A stretch of 39,921 nt of DNA from a virus, in the IMG/VR virus record IMGVR_UViG_3300030099_000838, positions 1 through 39,921 of that record, one strand, 5' to 3'. Positions 8,071 through 15,691 of the stretch are shown in pieces. Both the position numbers and the translations under genes were made by a program. Positions within the stretch are counted from its first letter, which is position 1; the number at the start of each line of letters is the position of its first letter. The notes beneath the pieces were generated by a model. The model was not told the origin of the DNA and ran no database searches. It worked only from the letters and a program-made list of their open reading frames with translations.

Positions 8071-10559
8071 TGACAACACCAGCACGACCAGGTCAGTTTA
8101 CAGGAGCGACAGACAATGAAGCTAACGGTGGTTTATTTACTGACTCAAAAATTGATGGTATACCCGATCTTGTTGCAGCAGACGTTGCATCTGCGCAAAC
8201 TTCTGCAACTAATGCAGCCGCTTCTGCTACTACAGCTGCCACACAGGCAACAACAGCAACAACAAAAGCTACAGAAGCGTCAACTTCTGCAACCGCAGCA
8301 GCTAGTTCTGCAACTGCAGCAGCTACAAGCGCCACAAACGCAGCCAGTAGCGCCACAACAGCTAGCAATGCTGTGTCTTCTGTTAGCACAAACGCGACAA
8401 ACGCTGCTACAAGTGAGACAAATGCAGCAACTAGTGCAACAAACGCAGCAGCTTCAGCGTCTACAGCATCAACTCAGGCCACAAACGCCACAACACAAGC
8501 CAACTCTGCGCTTTCGAGCGCGTCTGCGGCGGCTACTAGTGCCACAAATGCTGCAAATAGCTTCGATAGTTTTGATGATAGGTATTTAGGAGCTAAAAGT
8601 AGTGATCCGTCAACTGATAATGATGGAGATGCGCTAGCTACAGGTGCGTTATACTTTAAAACTGGCGATGGTATGCAAGTTTATACCGGATCTGCATGGG
8701 AAGATGTAAAACCAACTAGCTCTGAACAAACAAATATTAATACAGTAGCAGCAGCTAACTCAAATATTACTGCAGTAGCAGGAAATGCTACAAATATTAA
8801 TACAGTAGGTGGTATTAGCTCTAATGTAACTAGTGTTGCAAACATAGCTAGTGACGTCACATCTCTTGCTAACAGTTTAGAAAAGACTTATACAGTAACT
8901 GTTGTAAATCCTGGAAGTGGTAATTTCTTTTATCTTGATGGTGCTGCTTATCCAGCAATAGAGATGTTTAGAGGTAATACTTATATATTTAATCAAACAG
9001 ACTCAAGTAACGATGGGCATCCACTAGTTTTTAAGAACGGTAGTTCTGAGTATGATGTTGGTGTTTCTTATTTCTTAAACGGATCATCAGCAACAAAATC
9101 AAACTATGTTAATGTAACTACTTTTAATGCTGGTAGAGCTTCGGGAGCACGTAAGATTCAAATAGAGGTGGCCTCTAACGCGCCTAGCAGTGGTTTAAGA
9201 TACTATTGTTACGTTCATGGTAACGGTATGGGTAATACTATTACTGTTAAGGATAGTAATATATCACTAGTTGCTGGGTCTATAGCTAACGTAAACACAA
9301 CGGCAGGATCAATAGCAAATGTAAATGCAGTTGCTGGAAACGCAACTAATATTAATGCTGTAGCAGGTAACAACAGTAACATTACTTCAGCAGCAGGCAA
9401 TGAAACAAACATTAATGCTGCAGTGAGTAACGCAAGTAATATTAATGCTGCTGTAAGTAACGCAAGTAACATCACTGCTGTTGCTGGAAATAGTTCTAAT
9501 ATTAATACAGTAGCAGGAAATAATGCTAATATTAACACGGTAGCTGGTATAAGTTCAAATGTAACTTCAGTAGCAGGAATAGCTTCAAACGTAACAACCG
9601 TTGCAAATAATGTTTCTGGTATAAATGATTTTGCAGATAGATATAGAGTTCAGGCAGGAACACCTACTAGTAATAACGATATTGGTGATTTAGTTTTTGA
9701 TACTTCATCAAACACAATGAAAGTTTTTGGATCGAGTGGATTTCAAAACGCAGGGTCATCTGTAAACGGAACATCCGCACGATTTACCTATAACATTAGT
9801 GGAACTCCAACATCTGTTACAGGATCTGATGCAAACGGAAATAGTTTAAATTATGATGCTGGTTTTGTTGATGTTTATCTTAATGGTGTAAAGCAAGTTA
9901 ATGGTACAGACGTAACTGTTACAAGTGGTGACACAGTTACTTTTGCTTCTGCTCTTGCAAACGGTGATGTAGTAGACATAGTTGGGTTTGGTACGTTTAA
10001 CGTTGCATCAATTAACGCATCAAACATAAATGCTGGCACAGTTCCTATAGCAAGACTTGGAACTTCTGGAACAAAAGATACTACTACATTTTTACGAGGA
10101 GATAATACTTTTGCTGTTGTTGATACAACAAATGCATCTAACCTATCTACAGGAACATTACCAAACGCTAGACTAAGCTCAGTTCCTAACTCAGCATTAG
10201 CTAACTCAGCAATAACTATTAATGGATCATCAGTTGCTTTAGGTGGTTCTGTTACGTTACAAGAAGATTTTGTTTGGGAAATTAAAACAAGTGCATTTAA
10301 CGCAGCAGCTAGTCGTGGATACTTTGTTGATACTTCAGGTGGTGCTGTAACAGCTACTTTACCTAGCTCTGCAGCATTAGGAGATACTATACGTTTTGTA
10401 GATCATACAGGGTCCTTTGATAGTAACAACTTAACTATTGCTAGAAACAGCCACAAGATACAAGGAGATGCAAGTGATATGACAGTAGCAACTGATAGAG
10501 CAGGTCTTGCATTAGTTTACGTAAATGCAGCCCAAGGTTGGGTATTACAGGAGAAATAA
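8070..10559 (+). CDS. Tail fibre protein with repeats and a cupredoxin-like domain
   Basis: An 829-residue fibre component. Residues about 35-165 are an Ala/Thr/Ser heptad-like repeat. Next comes a DDRYLGAKSSDPSTDNDG module, then NINTVAG-type repeats at about 220-270 and 400-515, a second DRYRVQAG module, a beta domain with DVYLNGVKQVNGTDVTV, and a C-terminal beta cap. Inserted at about 272-395 is a beta-rich domain with His317, Cys380, His383 and Met387, the ligand order of type 1 copper proteins (see findings). The repeats suggest a long thin trimeric shaft. The start overlaps the adaptor stop by one base. This is the first gene of a fibre/adhesin array and probably attaches to the tail. 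Binding of copper is inferred from the motif only. Confidence 0.8.
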   Translation: MTTPARPGQFTGATDNEANGGLFTDSKIDGIPDLVAADVASAQTSATNAAASATTAATQATTATTKATEASTSATAAASSATAAATSATNAASSATTASNAVSSVSTNATNAATSETNAATSATNAAASASTASTQATNATTQANSALSSASAAATSATNAANSFDSFDDRYLGAKSSDPSTDNDGDALATGALYFKTGDGMQVYTGSAWEDVKPTSSEQTNINTVAAANSNITAVAGNATNINTVGGISSNVTSVANIASDVTSLANSLEKTYTVTVVNPGSGNFFYLDGAAYPAIEMFRGNTYIFNQTDSSNDGHPLVFKNGSSEYDVGVSYFLNGSSATKSNYVNVTTFNAGRASGARKIQIEVASNAPSSGLRYYCYVHGNGMGNTITVKDSNISLVAGSIANVNTTAGSIANVNAVAGNATNINAVAGNNSNITSAAGNETNINAAVSNASNINAAVSNASNITAVAGNSSNINTVAGNNANINTVAGISSNVTSVAGIASNVTTVANNVSGINDFADRYRVQAGTPTSNNDIGDLVFDTSSNTMKVFGSSGFQNAGSSVNGTSARFTYNISGTPTSVTGSDANGNSLNYDAGFVDVYLNGVKQVNGTDVTVTSGDTVTFASALANGDVVDIVGFGTFNVASINASNINAGTVPIARLGTSGTKDTTTFLRGDNTFAVVDTTNASNLSTGTLPNARLSSVPNSALANSAITINGSSVALGGSVTLQEDFVWEIKTSAFNAAASRGYFVDTSGGAVTATLPSSAALGDTIRFVDHTGSFDSNNLTIARNSHKIQGDASDMTVATDRAGLALVYVNAAQGWVLQEK
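8175..8565 (+). repeat. Degenerate Ala/Thr/Ser-rich coding repeat in fibre gene
   Basis: About 390 bases encode imperfect copies of a seven-residue unit of the form A-T-S-A-T-N-A. The DNA units (built on gcaacaagtgcaac-type words) vary, so this is a protein-level repeat and not an exact tandem array. It is likely to form an extended, coiled-coil-like shaft. Other frames stay open here because of the skewed composition. Confidence 0.8.
8728..9612 (+). repeat. NINTVAG-type fibre repeats, two blocks
   Basis: Units of 10-12 residues such as NATNINTVAG, NSSNINTVAG and NASNITAVAG occur in a short block at 8728-8875 and a long block at 9265-9612, with the cupredoxin-like domain between them. The spacing and Asn/Val positions suggest a repeating beta or trimeric fibre element. 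DNA identity between units is moderate, as expected for an old repeat under selection. Confidence 0.8.
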
Positions 10560-10561
10560 TA

Positions 10562-11317
10562 ATGAGTACGTATGAAGCACTAAGATACAACTTTTCAGGT
10601 TCTGCTATTACAGCTTTGAATGGTTCTAATATTGCGAGTGGTACAGTCGCAGAAGCTAGATTAGCAGATTTAGCAGCATCAAAGATTACCTCTGGAACTT
10701 TTGCTGATGCTAGGTTTGCGTCATCTAATATCACACAACATGTTGACCTTACAAATCTTAACGCAAGTAATCTTACATCTGGTTCTATACCAAGTGCAAG
10801 AGTGCCAAGCGGTGCTGTTACTCAACACGTTAGTGCAGTCACGCAAGCAACTGGAACTTGGTCTCCAAATATAACAGTAGCTGGTGTACATAATACAAAT
10901 GCAACCTATTCTAGGACTGGAAATATTGTTACTTGCGTTGCTAATGGTCAATGGGCTAGCCGACCGCACCATAGTGTCCATACTTATGTAGACATAACTG
11001 GATTACCGATTACATCAAGAAGCGGAAGTTTTAGAAGTGTTGGTATGGGATTTTTTGGGTCGTATTACTCTAGTGGTGCATATGGACTGGTAGTTGTTCA
11101 ACCCGGCTCAACAACCGCAAGAATATATTCTTCAAATGCAAATATAGGTACATCAAGAGCATGGACTACTGGTGGTTCTTCTGAGACTTTATCTGGTTTT
11201 GTAAGTGTTGGGTCAAGCTCACATTGGTATCAAGGGTATAGGCTTATTGCAAGAAATCTCCATCAAGTTGCTTACTATGATGCTTACTGGAATTTTCATT
11301 TTACATATCAAGTTTAA
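10562..11317 (+). CDS. Tail fibre / receptor-binding protein (251 aa)
   Basis: The ATG at 10562 follows the AGGAG at 10549-10553 and lies two bases after the previous stop. I prefer it to an in-frame ATG at 10538. Residues about 20-85 hold SKITSGTFADARF-type repeats also present in the gene at 11677. The C-terminal domain begins near ATGTWSPNITV and includes a Tyr/Ser/Gly-rich beta region, like the terminal domains of many phage fibres that bind surface sugars. It is probably a distal fibre or receptor-binding part working with its neighbours. The receptor is unknown. Confidence 0.7.
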   Translation: MSTYEALRYNFSGSAITALNGSNIASGTVAEARLADLAASKITSGTFADARFASSNITQHVDLTNLNASNLTSGSIPSARVPSGAVTQHVSAVTQATGTWSPNITVAGVHNTNATYSRTGNIVTCVANGQWASRPHHSVHTYVDITGLPITSRSGSFRSVGMGFFGSYYSSGAYGLVVVQPGSTTARIYSSNANIGTSRAWTTGGSSETLSGFVSVGSSSHWYQGYRLIARNLHQVAYYDAYWNFHFTYQV

Positions 11318-11334
11318 AAACGGAGAATAAATAA

Positions 11335-11676
11335 ATGAGTAAATACACAACAACAAAACATCAATTTTCAATGGATGTAGTTCGCACCTCTGATAATCAT
11401 GCGTGTGGTTTTATGTGTTCAAATGTCTGGGAAGATGGTGGTGAATACACTTACTATGAAGCAGATGATGAAGAAGTAAAATCAGGTGCAAAAAAAGAGG
11501 GTGATGTAAAAGAAGAAATACGAAAGCCAGAAGGTTGGAAACAAGAAGACTGGGACTGGGATACAGAACTACAAAATGTTTTTGGTGAAGTTGACGCTGA
11601 CCTTAAGAAAGAGCTAACAGATTATTTTACTGCAGATATGAAAGCAAAGTATTTAGCAAATCAAAAAGGTGAGTAA
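11335..11676 (+). CDS. Small acidic protein within the fibre array (113 aa)
   Basis: GGAG at 11322-11325 supports the start. The product is strongly acidic, with the run YYEADDEEVKSG, several Trp residues (PEGWKQEDWDWDTEL) and two Cys near the start (HACGFMCSN). It has no fibre repeat and no membrane segment. Small acidic proteins between fibre genes are sometimes fibre-assembly chaperones, but no motif shows this here. The next gene begins directly after its stop (TAAATG). Confidence 0.6.
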   Translation: MSKYTTTKHQFSMDVVRTSDNHACGFMCSNVWEDGGEYTYYEADDEEVKSGAKKEGDVKEEIRKPEGWKQEDWDWDTELQNVFGEVDADLKKELTDYFTADMKAKYLANQKGE

Positions 11677-12267
11677 ATGACAAAGGCAAGAGATTTAGCA
11701 AACATAATTACTGGTGGATTTACAGCCGATGACATTCCAGATTTACCAGCGTCTAAAATAACATCAGGAACAATAGATAACGCAAGAATAGCATTAGATG
11801 CTGCTGAAATTCCAGCGTTACCAGCATCGAAGATTACATCTGGAACAATAGCATCAGCTAGGCTTTCTTTAGCTGCATCCGATATTCCAAATCTTGACAC
11901 TGCAAAAATAACAACAGGTACATTCGCTGATGCTAGGCTTTCTTCTAGTTCTGTTACTCAACATGCAGATTTAACTGCATTATCAGCAAGCAATCTAACG
12001 TCTGGTACAGTTCCATCTGCTCGTTTATCGGACAGTGATACAGATTTGTCTGCTGATAGTTCTCCACAGTTAGCTGGTGATTTAGATGTAAACAGTAACG
12101 ATATACTGATGGGGAGCCAATCTGTAAAATTTGGTACGAGTAAATGGGAAATTGTATTGGATGGTAACGATTTAGATTTTAAATATAATGGTTCAACAGT
12201 ATTTAAACTTGCATCAAATGGTGCGGTTACTTCAGCAAACAACATAACAGCTTTCGGATCACCATAA
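11677..12267 (+). CDS. Tail fibre repeat protein (196 aa)
   Basis: Built largely from repeated LPASKITSGTIDNARI-like units: three or four copies in residues about 18-90, then LSASNLTSGTVPSARLSDSD. The unit is shared with the N-terminal part of the gene at 10562. The C-terminal 70 residues (a KFGTSKWEIVLDGNDLDFKY strand pair) resemble a common fibre end module. A modular shaft or adhesin is the likely role. It starts directly after the preceding stop and overlaps the next start by one base. Confidence 0.7.
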   Translation: MTKARDLANIITGGFTADDIPDLPASKITSGTIDNARIALDAAEIPALPASKITSGTIASARLSLAASDIPNLDTAKITTGTFADARLSSSSVTQHADLTALSASNLTSGTVPSARLSDSDTDLSADSSPQLAGDLDVNSNDILMGSQSVKFGTSKWEIVLDGNDLDFKYNGSTVFKLASNGAVTSANNITAFGSP

Positions 12268-13370
12268 TGGCACTACAAACAAGCGGAGCAATAAGCTTAG
12301 ACGATATTCATGTCGAGCTTGATGCAACTTCTGGCACAACAGTTTCTATCAATGACAGTGACGTTAGAGGTTTAATTGGTAAATCAGCTAACGCACAAAG
12401 TGCCTTTAATGAATTTTACGGTGCATCAAATGTCACTCATATGGTAGCAACTGGTGGTACTATTTCTACATCTGGCAATTACAAGTTTCACAGATTTACA
12501 TCTTCTGGCACTTTTGGTGTTACTACTGTTGGTGTAGGGGGTTCACAATATACTACTGTAGATTATTTAATTATTGCTGGTGGTGGTTCTGGTGGTGGAC
12601 TGAATTATACTTTTTCTGCTTCTGGAGGAGGAGGTGCTGGTGGATATCGAACTGGAACTGTTACTATATCATCTACTGGCAATAATACTATAACTGTAGG
12701 TGGAGGTGGCTCTGGAAGTACAAATCCAGGTGCCGCTAATGGTTCTAATTCTTCTGCTTTAGGTATAACCTCAACTGGTGGTGGTCATGGTGCTAGACAA
12801 GCAAATCGAAAGAGAATATCAAACACTGTTAATCCAAATGGTAGTGGAGGAAAGGGTGGTGGAGATGATGGTGGCTCTGGTGGAGGTGGACAGTCTGGTG
12901 GTTATAACCCTGATAGATGGAACGCTGCAGGTAGTGGGATATCTGGACAAGGTAATAGAGGAGGGCATGGTTCTAGATCTAGTGGCCCGGGTTTTTCATC
13001 CTACCACGGAGGAGGTGGTGGCGGTGGCGGCGCAGGAAGTGTAGGCGAAGGTCACATATTTAATTTAACTAATGATGTTAGAGATGGTGGTTCTGGCTCA
13101 TCATCAGGAAATGCAAACTACAATGGAGCTACAAGAGCTGGTGGAGGTGGTGGTGGTACAGATGAAAACTTAACTGCAGGTGGCTCTGGTCAGGCAGGAG
13201 GTGGCGCAGGTGGTGCAAGACATGGTTCAGGCTCTTACTACAATGGCTCATCAGCATCAGGTAACACAGGTAGTGGTGGTGGAGGTGCAGGAGGCACATA
13301 CTCTGGTTCAGCAAGTGGTGGCTCTGGTGGTTCTGGAATAGTAGTATTGCGATATCAATATCAAGGATAG
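12267..13370 (+). CDS. Glycine-rich tail adhesin (367 aa)
   Basis: Residues 1-52 form a compact start with GAISLDDIHVEL and SAFNEFYGAS, common at the N-terminus of marine phage tail proteins. From about residue 100 to 360 the sequence is dominated by Gly, with many GGGG and SGGGGAGG runs separated by Ser, Asn and aromatic residues. This resembles the polyglycine sandwich domains of T-even gp38-type adhesins, in which variable loops contact the receptor. It ends with a hydrophobic strand (GIVVLRYQYQ). I infer a receptor-binding tip. The high Gly content alone could also fit a structural glycine-rich protein. Confidence 0.7.
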   Translation: MALQTSGAISLDDIHVELDATSGTTVSINDSDVRGLIGKSANAQSAFNEFYGASNVTHMVATGGTISTSGNYKFHRFTSSGTFGVTTVGVGGSQYTTVDYLIIAGGGSGGGLNYTFSASGGGGAGGYRTGTVTISSTGNNTITVGGGGSGSTNPGAANGSNSSALGITSTGGGHGARQANRKRISNTVNPNGSGGKGGGDDGGSGGGGQSGGYNPDRWNAAGSGISGQGNRGGHGSRSSGPGFSSYHGGGGGGGGAGSVGEGHIFNLTNDVRDGGSGSSSGNANYNGATRAGGGGGGTDENLTAGGSGQAGGGAGGARHGSGSYYNGSSASGNTGSGGGGAGGTYSGSASGGSGGSGIVVLRYQYQG

Positions 13371-13375
13371 TTAAT

Positions 13376-13807
13376 ATGGGACATTGGGCAAAAATAGATA
13401 ATAACAATATTGTTAAAGAAGTTATTGTTATTAAAGAATCTGAATTGGATACTGGCAACTGGGGTGATAAATCCAAGTGGATAAAGACTAGTTATAATAC
13501 TTTTGAAGGCAAACATTATGTACCTAAAGACCATCAAGATTGGTCTGAAGAAAGTGCTGACCAAAGCAAAGCATTACGATTTAGATATGCTGGTATTGGT
13601 ATGTATTATGATGCAACAAATGATGTTTTTTATGAACAGAAACCTTTTGCAAGTTGGACATTGAATAATACAACATGGTTATGGCAAGCTCCTATTGCTT
13701 ATCCAGCTTTGACGCAAGAACAAATAGATGCAAGAAACTATTACACTTGGGATGAAGATGCTTATCAAGCTGATAACACACAAGGGTGGGTACTAACAAA
13801 TGGATAA
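13376..13807 (+). CDS. Conserved marine-phage protein of the fibre region (143 aa)
   Basis: Opens MGHWAKIDNNNIVKEVIVI and contains RFRYAGIGMYYDATNDVFYE, KPFASWTLNNTTWLWQAPIAYP (two halves KPFASWTLNN and TTWLWQAPIAYP) and a TQEQIDARNYYTWDE end. I recall this whole pattern as a very widespread marine phage protein found near fibre genes, with no firm function known to me. Aromatic richness suggests a carbohydrate- or protein-binding beta domain. It overlaps the next small gene by eight bases. Confidence 0.75.
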   Translation: MGHWAKIDNNNIVKEVIVIKESELDTGNWGDKSKWIKTSYNTFEGKHYVPKDHQDWSEESADQSKALRFRYAGIGMYYDATNDVFYEQKPFASWTLNNTTWLWQAPIAYPALTQEQIDARNYYTWDEDAYQADNTQGWVLTNG

Positions 13808-13964
13808 CAATCAAGTACAACAAGTATTAACAGATATGGCTGTTATGCACACACGCATGCAGTCTTTAGAAAAACGTTTACATAGATTAGAAATGATATT
13901 AATCGCTTTAATAGGTGGTTATGTCGCATTTACAATAAGTATATTCACACAAATAATGCAATAA
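13800..13964 (+). CDS. Small membrane protein, XhlA-like layout (54 aa)
   Basis: The ATG at 13800 overlaps the preceding stop by eight bases. Residues 1-30 are polar and helical (TRMQSLEKRLHRLE), and residues 32-50 form one hydrophobic segment (MILIALIGGYVAFTISIF). A short coil followed by a C-terminal membrane anchor is the layout of XhlA/hemolysin-type holin accessory proteins. It is the first member of a membrane-protein cassette that ends with a clear holin, which supports a lysis role. The call rests on layout and not on residue identity. Confidence 0.6.
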   Translation: MDNNQVQQVLTDMAVMHTRMQSLEKRLHRLEMILIALIGGYVAFTISIFTQIMQ

Positions 13965-13976
13965 GAAAGGACCGAG

Positions 13977-14219
13977 ATGGAGTCAATAGCAGTATTTATT
14001 ATTTATGCAGTTATAAACTTTGGAGATGTAATTATTACGCAAGAATTTAAACCTATACAGTTTAAAGATAAAGCAAAATGCGAAGCGTATTTACATCTCA
14101 ATGCTGAAGCTATTAACATGAGTTTAATAGATCACTTTGAAACTTTAGGAAGACCTAAGTCTACAGTATTAGAAGTTGGCTGCTTGGATAAAACCCGTTT
14201 TGTATGGGAAGAAACCTAA
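13977..14219 (+). CDS. Putative exported or membrane-anchored small protein (80 aa)
   Basis: An AAAGGA site near 13966 precedes the ATG. The N-terminus is hydrophobic (SIAVFIIYAVINFGDVIIT) and could be a signal anchor. The rest is soluble and includes two Cys residues (AKCEAYL and VGCLDK) that could pair in the periplasm. Position in the lysis-type cassette suggests an envelope role. No family recognised. Confidence 0.55.
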   Translation: MESIAVFIIYAVINFGDVIITQEFKPIQFKDKAKCEAYLHLNAEAINMSLIDHFETLGRPKSTVLEVGCLDKTRFVWEET

Positions 14220-14231
14220 AGGAAAACAAGC

Positions 14232-14732
14232 ATGGATCCAGTAACGATTAGCGCAGCAATAGGCGTAGCAAGTACAGCATTTAATGGAATTAAAAGAGCC
14301 TTTGCGGCAGGTCGTGATTTAGAAGCTATGAGTCAAGATCTGTCTAGATGGATGGGTGCAGTATCAGATGTAGATGCAGCACATAAGGCTGCTAAGAATC
14401 CTACAATGTTTCGTAAAGTATTAGGTGGTGGATCCATAGAACAAGAAGCAATAGAAGCTTTTACAGCTAAAAAGAAATTAGAAGAACAACGCTACGAACT
14501 ACAGCAGTTTATAAAGTTTACGCATGGTACGGCAGCTTGGGACGACTTATTAAGAATGGAAGGACAGATACGTAAACGCAGACAAAAAGAAATTTACGAT
14601 AAAAAAATATTTAGAGAAAAGGTTATTGGATATGTCGCGCTTACAGTGGTTATTATTGTTGGTATTTGTGCTTTGGTGCTGTTTACTACTACCCTTGTGG
14701 GGGTCGACAGAGGATGGTGGATATCGAACTAG
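14232..14732 (+). CDS. C-terminally anchored coiled-coil membrane protein (166 aa)
   Basis: A hydrophobic or Ala-rich N-terminal helix (TISAAIGVASTAFNGI) is followed by a long charged helical middle with KKKLEEQRYELQQFIKF and RRQKEIYDKKIFREK. A strong membrane segment follows at about 133-157 (GYVALTVVIIVGICALVLFT). I recall similar coiled-coil plus anchor proteins next to holins in pelagic phages. It overlaps the next gene by about 100 bases in another frame. A spanin-like or holin-regulating role is possible, but a spanin anchor would normally be N-terminal. Confidence 0.6.
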   Translation: MDPVTISAAIGVASTAFNGIKRAFAAGRDLEAMSQDLSRWMGAVSDVDAAHKAAKNPTMFRKVLGGGSIEQEAIEAFTAKKKLEEQRYELQQFIKFTHGTAAWDDLLRMEGQIRKRRQKEIYDKKIFREKVIGYVALTVVIIVGICALVLFTTTLVGVDRGWWISN

Positions 14733-15117
14733 AGATAAATGTGTACGTAAACAAGGTGGACAAGAAACTTTTGAGTGGCTTTGCACCAACGGTAAGGTTA
14801 TATACATAGCACAATCAGATAACATTAAACAGTGTTTTACTTGCTTTCTTAAAAAGTTTAGTGACTGGACATGGGAACAAGAAAAACGTTTAGGTATACG
14901 AGAAGATCCTAAATACATTACCTGTCGTAGATATAAGAGAAAGCAAGCTAAAAATGGACAGCAAGTTTGTTTATACAAAGGTGCTAATGATACGTATACA
15001 TTAGTTGTTGAGGGTCAGTGTCCTACAGAATACAGATGCAAGTATGATCCTAACGGAAAAGAGCCTAATATAGATAGCGTAGTTGATTCATTAAACGATA
15101 GTTTTAAGAGAAAGTAA
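14632..15117 (+). CDS. Exported cysteine-rich protein (161 aa)
   Basis: I place the start at ATG 14632 and not at TTG 14626, because GAGAAAAGG lies nine bases upstream. The first 25 residues are a clear signal sequence (LQWLLLLVFVLWCCLLLPL). The mature part carries about eight Cys in patterns such as CVRKQGG, QCFTCF, TCRRYKR, VCLYKG and YRCKYDP, so a disulphide-bonded periplasmic protein is likely. The first 101 bases lie inside the upstream membrane gene. Function unknown. Candidates are an envelope-disrupting lysis factor or a secreted exclusion protein. Confidence 0.6.
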   Translation: MSRLQWLLLLVFVLWCCLLLPLWGSTEDGGYRTRDKCVRKQGGQETFEWLCTNGKVIYIAQSDNIKQCFTCFLKKFSDWTWEQEKRLGIREDPKYITCRRYKRKQAKNGQQVCLYKGANDTYTLVVEGQCPTEYRCKYDPNGKEPNIDSVVDSLNDSFKRK

Positions 15118-15118
15118 T

Positions 15119-15517
15119 ATGGTATTAAATAATTTAATAGGACCTGTAACTGGGTTGTTAGATAAGTTTATAGAAGATAAAGATCAGAAAGCAGCATTAG
15201 CACATGAGATAGCTACAATGGGCGCAAAGCATGCACAAGAGTTAGCTATATCACAAATAGAAGTTAACAAAGCTGAAGCAGCTAGCGGATCGTTTTTTAA
15301 AGGTGGTTGGCGTCCTTTTATAGGATGGGTATGTGGATTAGCTTTTGCATATCATTTTATATTACAACCTTTGTTAGTGTTTATATTAGCTACATTTAGT
15401 ATAGCATTACCTGATTTACCTGAGTTTGATATGGGTACATTGTTACCTATATTAGGTGGCATGTTAGGTATAGGTGGTTTACGTACATATGAAAAACAAA
15501 AAGGATTAACTAAATGA
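15119..15517 (+). CDS. Holin, 3-TM family (GTA holin-like)
   Basis: A 132-residue protein with an N-terminal amphipathic part (NLIGPVTGLLDKFIEDKDQK) and a helix rich in Ala and Glu (QIEVNKAEAASG). Next come FFKGGWRPFIGWVCGLAFAY and two further hydrophobic stretches (LLVFILATFSIAL; GTLLPILGGMLGIGGL). The GGWRPFIGW motif with this layout matches the 3-TM holin family first described in gene-transfer agents. It should form inner-membrane lesions that trigger lysis. It starts one base after the preceding stop and overlaps the next gene by four bases (ATGA). Confidence 0.82.
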   Translation: MVLNNLIGPVTGLLDKFIEDKDQKAALAHEIATMGAKHAQELAISQIEVNKAEAASGSFFKGGWRPFIGWVCGLAFAYHFILQPLLVFILATFSIALPDLPEFDMGTLLPILGGMLGIGGLRTYEKQKGLTK

Positions 15518-15648
15518 AAAAAGGATTATGGGCTAATATACATGCTAAGCGTAAGCGTGGTGAAAAGATGCGTAAGAAAGGTGCAAAAGGTGCACCTACA
15601 GCTGCAGCAATGGCAACTGCACAGCGTAGTAAAAAGAAGAAGAAGTAG
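15514..15648 (+). CDS. Small highly basic marine-phage protein (44 aa)
   Basis: The ATG overlaps the holin stop (ATGA). The 44 residues open MKKGLWANIHAKRKRGEKMR, continue KKGAKGAPTA and end in a run of lysines. The WANIHAKRxRGEKMRKxGxKGAPT pattern is one I recall from very many marine phages, usually as an unassigned small protein. The charge suggests nucleic-acid or membrane-surface binding. Its stop is followed by the repeat-bearing leader of the reductase gene. Confidence 0.7.
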   Translation: MKKGLWANIHAKRKRGEKMRKKGAKGAPTAAAMATAQRSKKKKK

Positions 15649-15650
15649 TG

Positions 15651-15686
15651 TCTCCTATTAGAGATAAATAATATACTATTAGGAGA
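15651..15686 (+). promoter_or_regulatory. Hairpin/direct-repeat leader covering the reductase ribosome-binding site
   Basis: TCTCCTA at 15651-15657 can pair with TAGGAGA at 15680-15686, which contains the AGGAG ribosome-binding site of the reductase (start 15692). The same short leader holds a near-perfect direct repeat: CTATTAGAGATAAA at 15655-15668 and CTATTAGGAGATAAA at 15676-15690, 21 bases apart. Translation control, an operator pair or a promoter are all possible. Only the repeat and the pairing are directly seen. Confidence 0.4.
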
Positions 15687-15691
15687 TAAAA

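Noticed and set aside
8093-8389. Ala/Val-rich leftward frame and Gln/Leu-rich rightward frame (8116-8589) over the first fibre gene
   Set aside because: Both arise from the low-complexity Ala/Thr/Ser repeat. Neither has a ribosome-binding site or normal protein composition.
8728-9612. CRISPR-like regular repeats
   Set aside because: The periodic units are in-frame protein repeats with drifting DNA sequence and no constant-length unique spacers.
14550-14978. Leftward 142-codon frame opposite the membrane/exported gene pair
   Set aside because: Antisense to two supported rightward genes, with no ribosome-binding site and no recognisable protein features.
15664-15686. T7-type promoter upstream of the reductase
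   Set aside because: Only the last 12 bases resemble the T7 consensus, they coincide with the ribosome-binding site, and AATAGGAGA-like words also precede other genes (17426, 22313) as plain ribosome-binding sites. Kept only as a remark.
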